Assembly (NCBI RefSeq): GCF_037176765.1
Contig: NC_090023.1
Coordinates: 147,474,866 to 147,538,865 of the forward strand
DNA from: Anolis sagrei
Taxonomy: Eukaryota > Chordata > Lepidosauria > Squamata > Anolidae
Direction of reading: 5' to 3'
Length of the DNA: 64,000 bases
In this document: in pieces, positions 24,606 to 35,469 of the stretch
Position numbering within the stretch: position 1 is the stretch's first letter
Layout of the letters: each line of letters begins with the position of its first letter
Position numbers and translations under genes: made by a program
The notes under the pieces: generated by a model
The model's input: the letters and a program-made list of their open reading frames with translations, nothing else
Told to the model about the DNA's origin: nothing
Database searches by the model: none

Positions 24606-25112
24606 TTAAGCAGTTACAAATCAATAGATTCACACATCAATATAAATGCACCTCTGCATGACAGGATGGCTAAAGAGGGCTTTGCCAGAAATACGTATAT
24701 TCACATGTATGGTAGGAAGAGGAAATGACAACTAATGCAAATTAAGAAGAGTTTTCTGTAAGAACAAAGATATGTGGCAGGAAATCATAAATACATATGT
24801 CAACATGTATAGCAGGAAGAAGAAAAGAGCAATCATGAAAATTGGGAAGATTTTCTCTTAAACTCCTCCCTCATAAAATTATCAAAAAATGGCTATTTTT
24901 AAGCTGTTGGTGAATTGGGTTAACAAAAGGAACTGGAACTTATGTAGTACCAGCACTATTCCCAAAAGTGAATTTGGAAGCCAGAAAATGATGTGGCAGG
25001 ATATCAGTTTTGCCGGGATGCGTCCTTGTCTCCATCGATGATGGCACAGATTCACCATTAATACCGTTGCGCTCTTGAAGATGGGGCACCAGCCACGGCT
25101 CCAGTTGGGAGC

Positions 25113-25240
25113 CACAAACCAGTCCTGAATGTCGATCGAGAAAGAGCCTTCTAGTTTGGAAATGCTGGCAAAACAAGATGCTTCCAGCCATTGGCCTCTT
25201 GGTGTCCTCCTCCTACTCGTCTTCTTCTCTTGTTAGTAGA
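25113..25240 (-). other. Conserved open segment in the array (possible exon)
   Basis: On the minus strand a frame after a CTAAC branch-like motif reads GQWLEASCFASISKLEGSFS and then IDIQDWFVAPNW. Equivalent segments lie near 27205-27330 and 29815-29940, with few changes. It ends without one clear donor. Similarity between the copies may only reflect recent duplication. No family recognised. Confidence 0.2.
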
Positions 25241-25504
25241 AGTTAATTGTAAACCATAGATATATCGGTAGGAGAAATTTCCTTAGGGTTCGGGCATATT
25301 CTGAGACAGCACTGGAACCATTCACCTCCCTAACTTTCATTTCCAAATTCCATGGTTGTCTTATGGTCCAGACGGAAAATGCCAAGTTGTGACTTCAAGT
25401 CCTCTTCTCATTCTCTCGGAGGGATCTGATGTGCTGCAAGGGAGGAAAAATATTATGTATCATTGATAAATGTCCGAAAAGAGAAAGTTGGGTCTGCAAA
25501 TGTC

Positions 25505-25700
25505 TTCAAGAACTTTTAAAGCCAAAACATGTGCCTCACCTTGTACTTTAGGATTGGATGCTGTGCTCAGATTGTGCCAGGTATCCTCAATATGGACATT
25601 ATCCAACTTCTCCCGATGGAGATCTGTTGATCAGATTAAACCTAGAAGAAGCTGTTTGGTCTCACAATGACAGAGGGAGGACACACTTACCTGGTGTTTG
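25505..25700 (-). other. Conserved open segment in the array (possible exon pair)
   Basis: Minus-strand frame containing STDLHREKLDNVHIEDTWHN and LSTASNPKVQG, followed by a donor-like AAG|GTGAGG near 25540. The segment HVLALKVLEDIC lies just beyond it. Copies are at about 27585-27780, 30195-30390 and 31395-31590. The upstream neighbour at 25690 ends AACACCAG|GTAAGTG. Compatible with coding exons of an unknown gene, but unproven. Confidence 0.25.
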
Positions 25701-25839
25701 GAAAACCTTCCTGAACATTTTTCGTTTTAGTGAGTGCTGTGCGTTACAGAATCACCTACCTGCAAATCTTTGACTTACCTTGTTCCTTAAAAACCCCTTA
25801 CCTGATGGTTGCAAATCATTCCATAAAAAGCCTAACCTG

Positions 25840-25905
25840 GTGACTGCAAACCGTTCCTTCAGCTTTTCTGCTTGGTGCACGGACTCTTAGACGTCGAAGA
25901 GCCAG
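25840..25905 (-). other. Repeated exon-like block ending in a consensus 5' splice site
   Basis: On the minus strand the block encodes VTHWLVDVQESVHQAEKL, then KERFAVTR, and is followed by GTAAGG (GTTAGG in this copy, which also carries an in-frame stop). Cleaner copies are near 26600-26660, 27935-28000, 28695-28755, 29095-29155, 30545-30610 and 32735-32795. A diverged version at about 33740-33790 keeps EESMHQED and GTAAGAGG. It is the best conserved exon candidate of the array. Confidence 0.3.
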
Positions 25906-26062
25906 TGGGTCACACAATAATTCCCATCAGGCGGATTTCGAATTCGAATTCATTCATGATACATATAGAGAGGGTGAATTTTCCTTCCTCATATGTATAT
26001 ATTTTATAGAGGAACAGATGAAGAGGATCACACATCGATATACTCGCATATCAATGGAAAAG

Positions 26063-26470
26063 CACCACCGCAAGACAGGAGGCAAAAGAGGACAATGTCA
26101 GAATCAAGTCCATCCACAGCTAGGATGAGAAGAAGAGAGCGATCATGCGAATTGGGAAGAGATTCAGATATGTAGATCATCACAAATCAATATATTCACA
26201 CGTCAGTAAGAAAGCACCTCCGCAAGACAGGAGGAGAAAAGAGGTCCTTGTCAGAATCACGTCCATCCACATGTCGGACGGGAAGAAGAAAAGAACGATC
26301 ATGCGAAATGGGAAGAGCTTCACATATGTAGATCATCGTAAATCAATATGTTCGCACGTCAGTATGAAAGCAGCTTCGCAAGACAAGAAGGGAAAAGAGG
26401 ACCTTGTCAGAACCACGTCCATCCACATGTAGGATGGGAAGAAAAAAAGAGTGATAATGTGAATTGGGAA
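26063..26470. repeat. Minisatellite of about 152-156 bp inside unit 1
   Basis: The block CACCTCCGCAAGACAGGAGG (first copy ACCACCGCAAG) recurs at 26063, 26215 and 26371. It is followed each time by a TCCATCCACA block, GGGAAGAAGAAAAGAGCGAT and AATCAATATATTC. Where the period is 156 bp (52 codons) the frame is kept and both strands stay open. On the minus strand each unit encodes a hydrophobic stretch (IALFFFPSYVWMDV). Further copies lie near 26811, 28156-28470, 28902, 29230, 30770-31230, 32950 and 33256. Confidence 0.8.
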
Positions 26471-29400
26471 GAGTTTCACCTTTGTAGATCACCTACCTGC
26501 AAATCCTTGACTTACCTGGTAAATGGAAATCATTCCTTTAAAATCCCTTACCTGGTGGTTGCAAATTATTCCTTGAAAACCCCTTACCTGGTGGTTGCAA
26601 ATAGTTCCTTCAGATTTTCCGCTTAGTGGACAGATTCTTGGACGTCGACCAGCCAGTGGGTCACACGATCATTCCCAGCAGGTGTATTTCAAATTCGTTC
26701 ATGATACATATAGAGAGGAAAACTTTTCCTTCCTCATATGTATATATTTAAAGAGAAATAGATGAAGAGAATCACACATCGATATATTCGCATATCAATG
26801 TGAAAGCACCTCCGCAAGACAGGAGGGGAAAAGAGGACCTTGTCAGAACCACGTCCATCCACACGTAGGATGGGAAGAAGAAAAGAGCGATCATGCAAAT
26901 TGGGAAGAGTTTCTCATATGCAGTTAATTGCAAATTAATATATTCGCACATCAATATAAACGCATCTCCGCCTGACAGGATAGCTAGAAATATGAATATC
27001 CACATGTAGGAAGGGAAGAAGAAAAAAGCAATAATGCAAAGAGAGAATTGTTTTCCATAAGCCTAAAAAAGATGTGGCAGGAAATCAGTCTTGCCGGGAT
27101 GCGTACTTGCCTCTCTTGATGATGGCACAGATTCACTTTTAATATGGTTGCGCTCTTGAAGCTGGGGGACCAGCCATGACTCCGGTTGCGAGCCACAAAC
27201 CAGTCCTGAATGTCGACCGAGAAAGAGCCTTCTAGTTTGGAAATGCTGGCAAAACAAGATGCTTCCAGCCATTGGCCTCTTGGTGTCCTCCTCCTACTCG
27301 TCTTCTTCTCTTGTTAGTAGAAGTCAATTGTAAACCATAGATATATCGGTAGGAGAAATTTCCTTCGGGTTCGGGCATATTCTGAGACAGCACTGGAACT
27401 TCTTACCTCCCTAACTTTCATTTCCAAATTCCATTGTCGTCTTATGGTCCAGATAGAAAACGCAAAGTTCTGACTTCAAGTTCTCTTCCCATTCACTCGG
27501 AGGGATCTGATGTACTACAAGGGGGAAAAGCATTATGCATTATTGATAAGTGTCCAAGAAAAAGGAAAGTGGGTCTACAAATGTCTTCAAGAACTCTTAG
27601 AGCCAAAACATGTGTCTCACCTTGTATTTTAGGATCGGATGCTGTGCTCAGATTGTGCCAGGTATCCTCAATATGGACATTATCCAACTTCTCCCGATGG
27701 AGATCTGTTGACCAGATTAAACCTAGAAGAAGCTGTTTGGTCTCACAATGACAGAGGGAGGACACACTTACCTGGTGTTTGGAAAACCTTCCTGAACATT
27801 TTTTTATTTTAGAGAGTGCTGTGCATTACAGAATCACCTACCTGCAAATCTTTGACTTACCTGGACAAGGAAATGGTTCCTTAAAAACCCCTTACCTGGT
27901 GGTTGCAAATCATTCCATAAAAAGCCTTACCTGGTGACTGCAAACCGTTCCTTCAGCTTTTCTGCTTGGTGCACGGACTCTTGGACGTCGACCAGCCAGT
28001 GGGTCACACGATCATTCCCATCAGATGGATTTCGAATTCGAATTCATTCATGATACATATAGAGGGGGTGAATTTTCCTTCCTCATATGTATATACTTTA
28101 AAGAGGAACAGATTAAGAGGATCACACATCGATATACTCGCATATGAATGGAAAAGCATCTCCACAAGACAGGAAGGAAAAGAGGACAATGTCAGAATCA
28201 AGTCCATCCACAGCTAGGATGAGAAGAAGAGAGCGATCATGCGAATTGGGAAGAGATTCAGATATGTAGATCATCACAAATCAATATATTCACACGTCAG
28301 TAAGAAAGCACCTCCGCAAGACAGGAGGAGAAAAGAGGTTCTTGTCAGAATCACGTCCATCCACATGTCGGACGGGAAGAAGAAAAGAACGATCATGCGA
28401 AATGGGAAGAGCTTCACATATGTAGATCATCGTAAATCAATATATTCGCACGTCAGTATGAAAGGAGCTTCGCAAGACAAGAGGGGAAAAGAGGACCTTG
28501 TCAGAACCACGTCCATCCACATGTAGGATGGGAAGAAAAAAAGAGTGATAATGTGAATTGGGGAGAGTTTCACCTTTGTAGATCACCTACCTGCAAATCC
28601 TTGACTTACCTGGTAAATGGAAATCATTCCTTTAAAATCCCTTACCTGGTGGCTGCAAATTATTCCTTGAAAACCCCTTACCTGGTGGTTGCAAATAGTT
28701 CCTTCAGATTTTCCGCTTGGTGGACAGATTCTTGGACGTCGACCAGCCAGTGGGTCACACGATCATTCCCAGCAGGTGGATTTCAAATTCGTTCATGATA
28801 CATATAGAGAGGAAGACTTTTCCTTCCTCATATGTATATATTTAAAGAGAAATAGATGAAGAGAATCACACATCGATATATTCGCATATCAATGTGAAAG
28901 CACCTCCGCAAGACAGGAGGGGAAAAGAGGACCTTGTCAGAATCACGTCCATCCACATGTAGGATGGGAAGAAGAAAAGAGCGATTGTGCGAATTGGGAA
29001 GAGTTTCACCTTTGTAGATCACCTACCTGCAAATCCTTGACTTACCTGGTAAATGGAAATCATTCCTTTAAAATCCCTTACCTGGTGGTTGCAAATTATT
29101 CCTTCAGATTTTCCGCTTGGTGAACAGACTCTTGGATGTCGACCAGCCAGTGGGTCACACGATCATTCCCAGCAGGTGGATTTCAAATTCGTTCATCATA
29201 CATATAGAGAGGAAGACTTTTCAATGTGAAAGCACCTCCGCAAGACAGGAGGGGAAAAGAGGACCTTGTCAGAATTACGTCCACCACACGTAGGATGGGA
29301 AGAAGAAAAGAGCGATCATGCAAATTGGGAAGAGTTTCCCATAGGCAGAGAATTGCAAATTAATATGTTCGCACATCAATATAAACGCATCTCCGCCTGA

Positions 29401-31618
29401 CAGGATAGCTAAGGGGGACCTTGCCAGGCATACATATCACGGCATGTATGGCAGGAAGAAGGAAAGCGTAATAACGCAAATTGGGAAGAGTTCCTCATCA
29501 TTGAGAAAATTCGGATCAGGAAAACCGTCTCTCCACGCTTTTTGCTGATCAGTATAAACACACCTGCATAAGACAGGATGGCTAAAGATGATGCAGCTAG
29601 AAATATGTATATCCACATGTAGGGAGGGAAGAAGAAAAAAGCAATAATGCAAAGAGAGAATTGTTTTCCATAAGCATAAAAAAGATGTGGCAGGAAATCA
29701 GTCTTGCCGGGATGCGTACTTGCCTCCTTTGATGATGGCATAGATTCACTTTTAATACGATTCTGCTCTTGAAGCTGGGGGACCAGCCATGACTCCGGTT
29801 GCGAGCCACAAACCAGTCCTGAGTGTCGATCGAGAAAGAGCTTTCTCGTTTGGAAATGCTGGCAAAACAAGATGCTCCCAGCCATTGGCCTCTTGGTGTC
29901 CTCCTCCTACTCGTCTTCTTCTCTTGTTAGTAGAAGTCAATTGTAAACCATAGATATATCGGTAGGAGAAATTTCCTTTGGGTTTGGGCATATTCTGAGA
30001 CAGCACTGGAACCATTCACCTCCCTAACTTTCATTTCCAAATTCCATGGTTGTCTTATGGTCCAGACAGAAAATGCACAGTTGTGACTTCAAGTCCTCTT
30101 CTCATTCACTCGGAGGGATCTGATGTGCTGCAAAGGAGGAAAAATATTATTCATCATTGATAAATGTCCGAAAAGAGAAAGTTGAGTCTGCAAATGTCTT
30201 CAAGAACTTTTAGAGCCAAAACATGTGCCTCACCTTGTATTTTAGGATTGGATGCTGTGCTCAGATTGTGCCAGGTATCCTCAATATGGACATTATCCAA
30301 CTTCTCCCGATGGAGATCTGTTGACCAGATTAAACCTAGAAGAAGCTGTTTGGTCTCACAATGACAGAGGGAGGACACACTTACCTGGTGTTTGGAAAAC
30401 CTTCCTGAACATTTTTTATTTTAGTGAGTGCTGTGCGTTACAGAATCACCTACCTGCAAATCTTTGACTTACCTGGACAAGGAAATGGTTCCTTAAAAAC
30501 CCCTTACCTGGTGGTTGCAAATCATTCCTGAAAATGCCTTACCTGGTGACTGCAAACCGTTCCTTCAGCTTTTCTGCTTGGTGCACGGTTTCTTGGACGT
30601 CGACCAGCCAGTGGGTCACATGATCATTCCCATCAGGTGGATTTCGAATTTGAATTCATTCATGATACATATAGAGAGGGTGAATTTTCCTTCCTCATAT
30701 GTATATATTTTACAGAGGAACAGATGAAGAGGATCACACATCAATATACTCGCATATCAATGGAAAAGCACCTCCGCAAGACAGGAGGGGAAAAGAGGAC
30801 AATGTCAGAATCAAGTCCATCCACAGCTAGGATGAGAAGAAGAGAGCGATCTTGCGAATTGGGAAGAGATTCAGATATGTAGATCATCACAAATCAATAT
30901 ATTCACACGTCAATAAGAAAGCACCTCCGCAAGACAGGAGGAGAAAAGAGGTCCTTGTCAGAATCACGTCCATCCACATGTTGGACGGAAGAAGAAAAGA
31001 GCAATCATGCGAATTGAGAAGAGTTTCACACATGTAGATAGTCGCAAATCAATATATTCGCACGTCAATATGAAAGCAGGTCCGCAAGACAGGAGGGGAA
31101 AAGAGGACCTTGTCAGAATCACGTCCATCCACACGTAGGATGGGAAGAAGAAAAGAGCGATCATGCAAATTGAGAAGAGTTTCACACATGTAGATCATCA
31201 TGAATCAGTATATTCTCACGTCACTGTGAAAGTACCTCCGCAAGACAGGAGGGGAAAAGAGGACTCTGTCAGAATCACGTCCATCCACATGTCACATGTC
31301 AGAATCATCCACATGTCGGAATCACGTCCATCCACAAGGGAGGAAAAGTATTATGCATCATTGATAAATGTCCGAAAAGAGAAAGTTGGGTCTGCAAATG
31401 TCTTCAAGAACTTTTAAGGCCAAAACATGTGTCTTACCTTGTATTGTAGGGTCGGATGCTGTGCTCAGACCGTCCCGGGTATCCTCAATATGGACATTAT
31501 CCAACATCTCCCGATGGAGATCTGTTCAACGGATTAAACCTAGAAGAAGCTGTTTGGTCTCACAATGACAGAGGGAGAACGCACTTACCTGGTGTTTGGA
31601 AAAACTTCCTGAAGATCT

Positions 31619-32589
31619 GGGTTGTTGTAGGTTTTTTCAGGCTATATGGCCATTTCTAGAGGCATTTTCTCCTGACGTTTTGCCTGCATCTTTGGCAAGC
31701 ATTCTCAGAGGCAGTGAGGTCTGTTGAAACTAGGGAAAGGGGTTTATATATCTGTGGAATGACTAGGGTGGGACAAAGGACTCTTGTCTGCTGGAGCTAG
31801 GTGTGAATGTTTCAACTGACCATCTTGATTAGCATTTGATAGCCTGGCAGTGCCTGGAGCAATCTTTTGTTGAGAGATGATTAGCTGTCCCAGATTGTTT
31901 CCTCTCTGCTGTTTTGCTGTTGTAATTTTAGAGTAGCCAGATTCTATTCATTTTCATGGTTTCTTCCTTTCTGTTGAAATTGTCCACATGCTTGTGGATT
32001 TCAATGGCTTCTCTGTGTAGTCTGACATGGTGGTTGTTGGAGTGGTCCAGCATTTCTGTGTTCTCAAATAATATGCTGTGTCCAGGCTGGTTCATCAGGT
32101 GCTCTGCTATGGCTGACTTCTCTGGTTGAAGTAGTCTGCAGTGCCTTTCATGCTCCTTGATTCGTGTTTGGTCAATGCTGCATTTGGTGGTCCCTATGTA
32201 GGCTTGTCCACTGCTGCATGGTACACGGTAGACTCCTGTAGAGGTGAGAGGATCCCTCTTGTCCTTTGCTGAACATAGCATTTGTTGGATTTTCTTGGTG
32301 GGTCTGTAGATAGTTTGTATGTTGTGTTTCCTCATCAGCTTCCCTATGCAGTCAGTGGTTCCCTTGATGTATGGCAAGAACACTTCTCCTCTGGGTGGAT
32401 CTTTGTCTTTACTCTCGTGGCTTGTGCTTGGTCTTGCAGCTCTTCTGATGTCTGAGGTGGAGTATCCATTGGCCTGTAGAGTCCAGTTGAGGTGGTTCAG
32501 TTCATCTTGGAGGAGGTGGGGTTTGCAGATTCTTTTTGCGCGGTCTGCCAAGGCTTTAATGGTGCTTCTTTTTTGACTTGGGTGGTGGT
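31619..32589 (-). mobile_element. Penelope-like element, 5' truncated, with GIY-YIG domain
   Basis: A 207-codon minus-strand frame (32551-31928) encodes the C-terminal part of a Penelope-like protein. It has a linker rich in KDxxR/T, then GVYRVPCSSGQAYIGTTKCS, the GIY-YIG endonuclease signature (G-V-Y and Y-I-G), then EHERHCR and AIAEHLMNQPGHSI. The reverse transcriptase part is missing. The remaining 3' region runs to 31619 (GGGTTGTTGTAGG...). Target duplication TGAAGATCT is exact at 31610-31618 and 32590-32598. The element interrupts one copy of the local tandem array, so it arrived after the amplification. Confidence 0.85.
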
Positions 32590-33470
32590 TGAAGATCTTT
32601 TACTTGTTGAATGCTATGCGTTACAGAATCACCTACCTGCAAATCCTTGACTTACCTGGTAAATGGAAATCATTCCTTTAAAATCCCTTACCTGGTGGTT
32701 GCAAATCATTCCTTGAAAATACCTTACCTGGTGACTGCAAATCGTTCCTTCAGATTTTCCGTTTGGTGGACAGACCCTTGGACGTTGACCAGCCAGTGGG
32801 TCACACGATCACTCCCAGCAGGTGGATTTCGAATTCAAATTCATTCATGATACATATAGAGAGGAAGACTTTTCCTTCCTCATATGTATATATTTAAAAG
32901 ATAAATAGATGAAGAGAATCACACATTGATATATTTGCATATCAATGTGAAAGCACCTCCACAAGACAGGAGAGGAAAATAGGACAATGTCAGAATCACA
33001 TCCATCCACACGTAGGATGGGAAGAAGAAAAGAGCGATCATGCAATTGGGAAGAGTTTCAGATCGCAAATCAATATATTCACACGTCAATATAAACGCAT
33101 TTTCGCATGACAGGATAGCTAAAGAGGACCTTGCCTGAAATAATTATCTACCCATGCATGGCAGGAAGAAGGAAAGAGCGATCATGCGAATTGGGAAGAC
33201 TTTCACATATGTGGATCATCGCAAGTCAATATATTCACACATCAATATGAAAGCACCTCCGGACATCACTGGAACCACTTACCTCCCTAACTTTCATTTC
33301 CAAATTCCATTGACGTCTTATGGTCCAGACAGAAAGTGCAAAGTTCTTACTTCAAGTTCTCTTCCCATTCATTCGGAGAGATCTGATGTGCTACAAGGCG
33401 GCAAAATAGCATTGTGAAACATTGATAGTGCTTCAAAAGTAAAACTGTGTCTGCAAATGTCTTCAAGAAT

Positions 33471-34190
33471 CTAGAAGGGAAGGGAAAGTGCTTTCTCAGA
33501 ATATGTACCTCCGTGACTTCATTGAAGCCTTCCTTCCCAGTTGGTTCTCAGCTGAGCATATCTTCTGCTGAGCCATATCAGTATAAATTCTTGAGCAAGA
33601 TCTTCACATTTTGCATTGATGTTCAGATGCAAAGTTCCTTCTGTAAACAAACATAGAAACATTAAATTTCACCTGAAGTTTGCAGTCTTAAAAAAATCAG
33701 AAAGTGGAAAGAGAGATGATTGTGAATGCCTCTTACCTGGTTGTCACAAATCATTCTTGCCAATCTTCTTGGTGCATAGACTCTTCAATGCATTATGTTC
33801 AAAAAACTCGTTCATGAAAATCACTTATCTGGTGGTTGCAAATCCTTCCTGAATATCTTTTCCTTGGTGAATGCTGTGTGTTGAAGAAGCACCTTCCTGC
33901 AAATCCTTTACTTACGTGGTGGTTGCAAATCATTCCTTTTAAATCTCTTACTTGAATGTTGGAATTCATTCCCTGAAATTGCCTTATCTGGTGTTTTGAA
34001 ATGGTTCCTAGAAATCTTCCACTTGGGGCACAGACTCTCATCTTCTGTAACATCAGGTACTATGGAGACTTTTCAGATTGCTATATCCGCTTTAACTAAG
34101 ATCTTTCTCATTGTCTTCAATAATTCATTCCTTAGGAAAACTCAGTATACTGTATTTGTCATCCACAAACCAATCTGGCCACTTTGACCA
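33471..34190 (-). repeat. Diverged outer copy of the array
   Basis: Keeps the order of landmarks of the 2-kb unit but with many differences: splice-donor-like CTTACCTGG near 33737, CTTACGTGG near 33912, CTTATCTGG near 33827 and 33985 (plus-strand spelling), and the TTTGCAACCACCA motif. A likely older copy that could serve as an outgroup for the inner ones. Confidence 0.5.
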
Positions 34191-34424
34191 GTGAATGGCC
34201 TTCTAGTTTTAAAATGCCAGCAAAAAGAAAATCTGTTTCCAACCATTAGTTTCCCAGTCTATGAGCAGCTTTGCTGGAACCTGCCTTTTATTATTTCTTT
34301 CTTCTTTTAACCAAATTTTGTTTGTCAACCTCCACTTTCTTCTCCATTCAGCTTTTTTCTTTCCTCTTATTTTATTCCCTCTCCCTTTCATTCTGAGGAG
34401 CTTGCCCGTCATATTTTTGTGTCC

Positions 34425-34700
34425 CCCCCCCCCCCGCCAGTTTTCTTGCCTTCCTTCCTTTCTTTCCTTCCTTCTTTTTTCATTTTCTTTTTCTGGTGCT
34501 TCTCTTTCTTTTGTTTTCTCTTCTCTTCTTTCCTTCCTTCTCTTTTCTGTTTATCATTCTTATTTCTGGTGCTTTTCTTTCTTCTGCCTTCTCTTCTTCC
34601 TTTTCTTCTCCTTTCAGCTTAACAGCACTTCTCTTTCTTTTGCCTTTTCCCCTTCTTCTCTTTTTATTCATATTATCTCCTTTATTTATTTGTTCTTCAT
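34425..34700. repeat. Pyrimidine-rich low-complexity tract
   Basis: Begins with a C run at about 34427, then TTCC/TTCT-rich sequence. Phe/Ser-rich frames on the + strand and Lys/Arg/Glu-rich frames on the minus strand are its translations, not genes. Confidence 0.75.
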
Positions 34701-34782
34701 TTTGTGTTGTCAGGCTGAGGCTCCTGTATCTTTCTACCTTTCCCCAATGTTTTACTTTCAGGGATTGTCACCCTCCCATTGT

Positions 34783-34965
34783 TGTTGTTGTTGTTGTTAT
34801 GATCTTTATTTATACCCCACTTTATCTCCCCTGAAGGAGACTCAAAGCAGCTTACAATTAAAAGTATGACCACAAAATTTGAAATATATGGAAATGCAAA
34901 CATTAAAACAGAAGTAAACATAACAGTATTAAAAATTCACAGTCAAAATCCATTAAAACATAGTC
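34783..34965 (-). mobile_element. L2-like LINE 3' end
   Basis: After (GTT)n at about 34783-34798 comes TTTATTTATACCCCACTTTA, then TCTCCCCTGAAGGAGACTCA and AGCAGCTTACAA, the reverse of the L2-like 3' end seen elsewhere in the window. Confidence 0.55.
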
Positions 34966-35469
34966 AAAGCTAAAAATCACATTGTGATACAGTCTTGGGA
35001 GATAGAATCGCTAGTCTGGAAAATACTAACATTGTGTCAGGTAAACTCTCGGACAACTTTGAAACAAGAAGGGGATCACTCCCAATCAAGGAATCCAAAT
35101 AAACAACAACAAAAAAAACCTGGGACCTGGTCAAGAGCTACCTTAAGCAATTAAAGATAGATGTAATAATATGAATAAACAAACACTCACAAGAAGATCA
35201 GAAGTCACAGGGATGCTTAGACTAACCTTGCTTCTAGCCTCTTTGGGAGGCTACTTACTACAATTTTACAACCACCAATGAATAGAAGGAAGTCAAACAA
35301 TTTATGTTCTTTTTGTGTGTTTTTTTGTGCGTTTTTTACGTGTGTTTTTAATGATCTCTTTCCAAAATTCTCTCTTTTTCCAAACTTTTCTATCTAAATA
35401 TTGTTCTCACTCTTTCGATGTAGTACCCCTAATTCACTTATGACATAATTCAATAAAAAAGCTATTTTT

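Larger units (their letters stand above)
24660..33470. repeat. Tandemly amplified segment, 2.1-2.6-kb higher-order unit
   Basis: Ordered landmark blocks recur. GATGTGGCAGGA is at about 24990, 27071 and 29683. The block with GTTAGTAGAAGT and ATAGATATATCGGTAGGAG is at about 25230, 27320 and 29930. GATCTGATGTGCTGC-type is at about 25425, 27505, 30118 and, diverged, 33381. ATGCTGTGCTCAG is at about 25557, 27638, 30251 and 31456. This gives steps of about 2.08 and 2.61 kb, with the fourth copy partial. Copies are highly similar by eye, so the amplification looks recent. Inside each unit lie the short minisatellite and many splice-donor-like motifs on the minus strand. Origin unknown. Confidence 0.85.

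Noticed and set aside
26063-31260. CRISPR-like reading of the regular repeats
   Set aside because: Units are 152-156 bp with no unique spacers, in a vertebrate nuclear genome.
34261-34869. 202-codon Phe/Ser-rich frame and Lys/Arg-rich counter-frame
   Set aside because: Product of a pyrimidine-rich tract; composition explains the openness.
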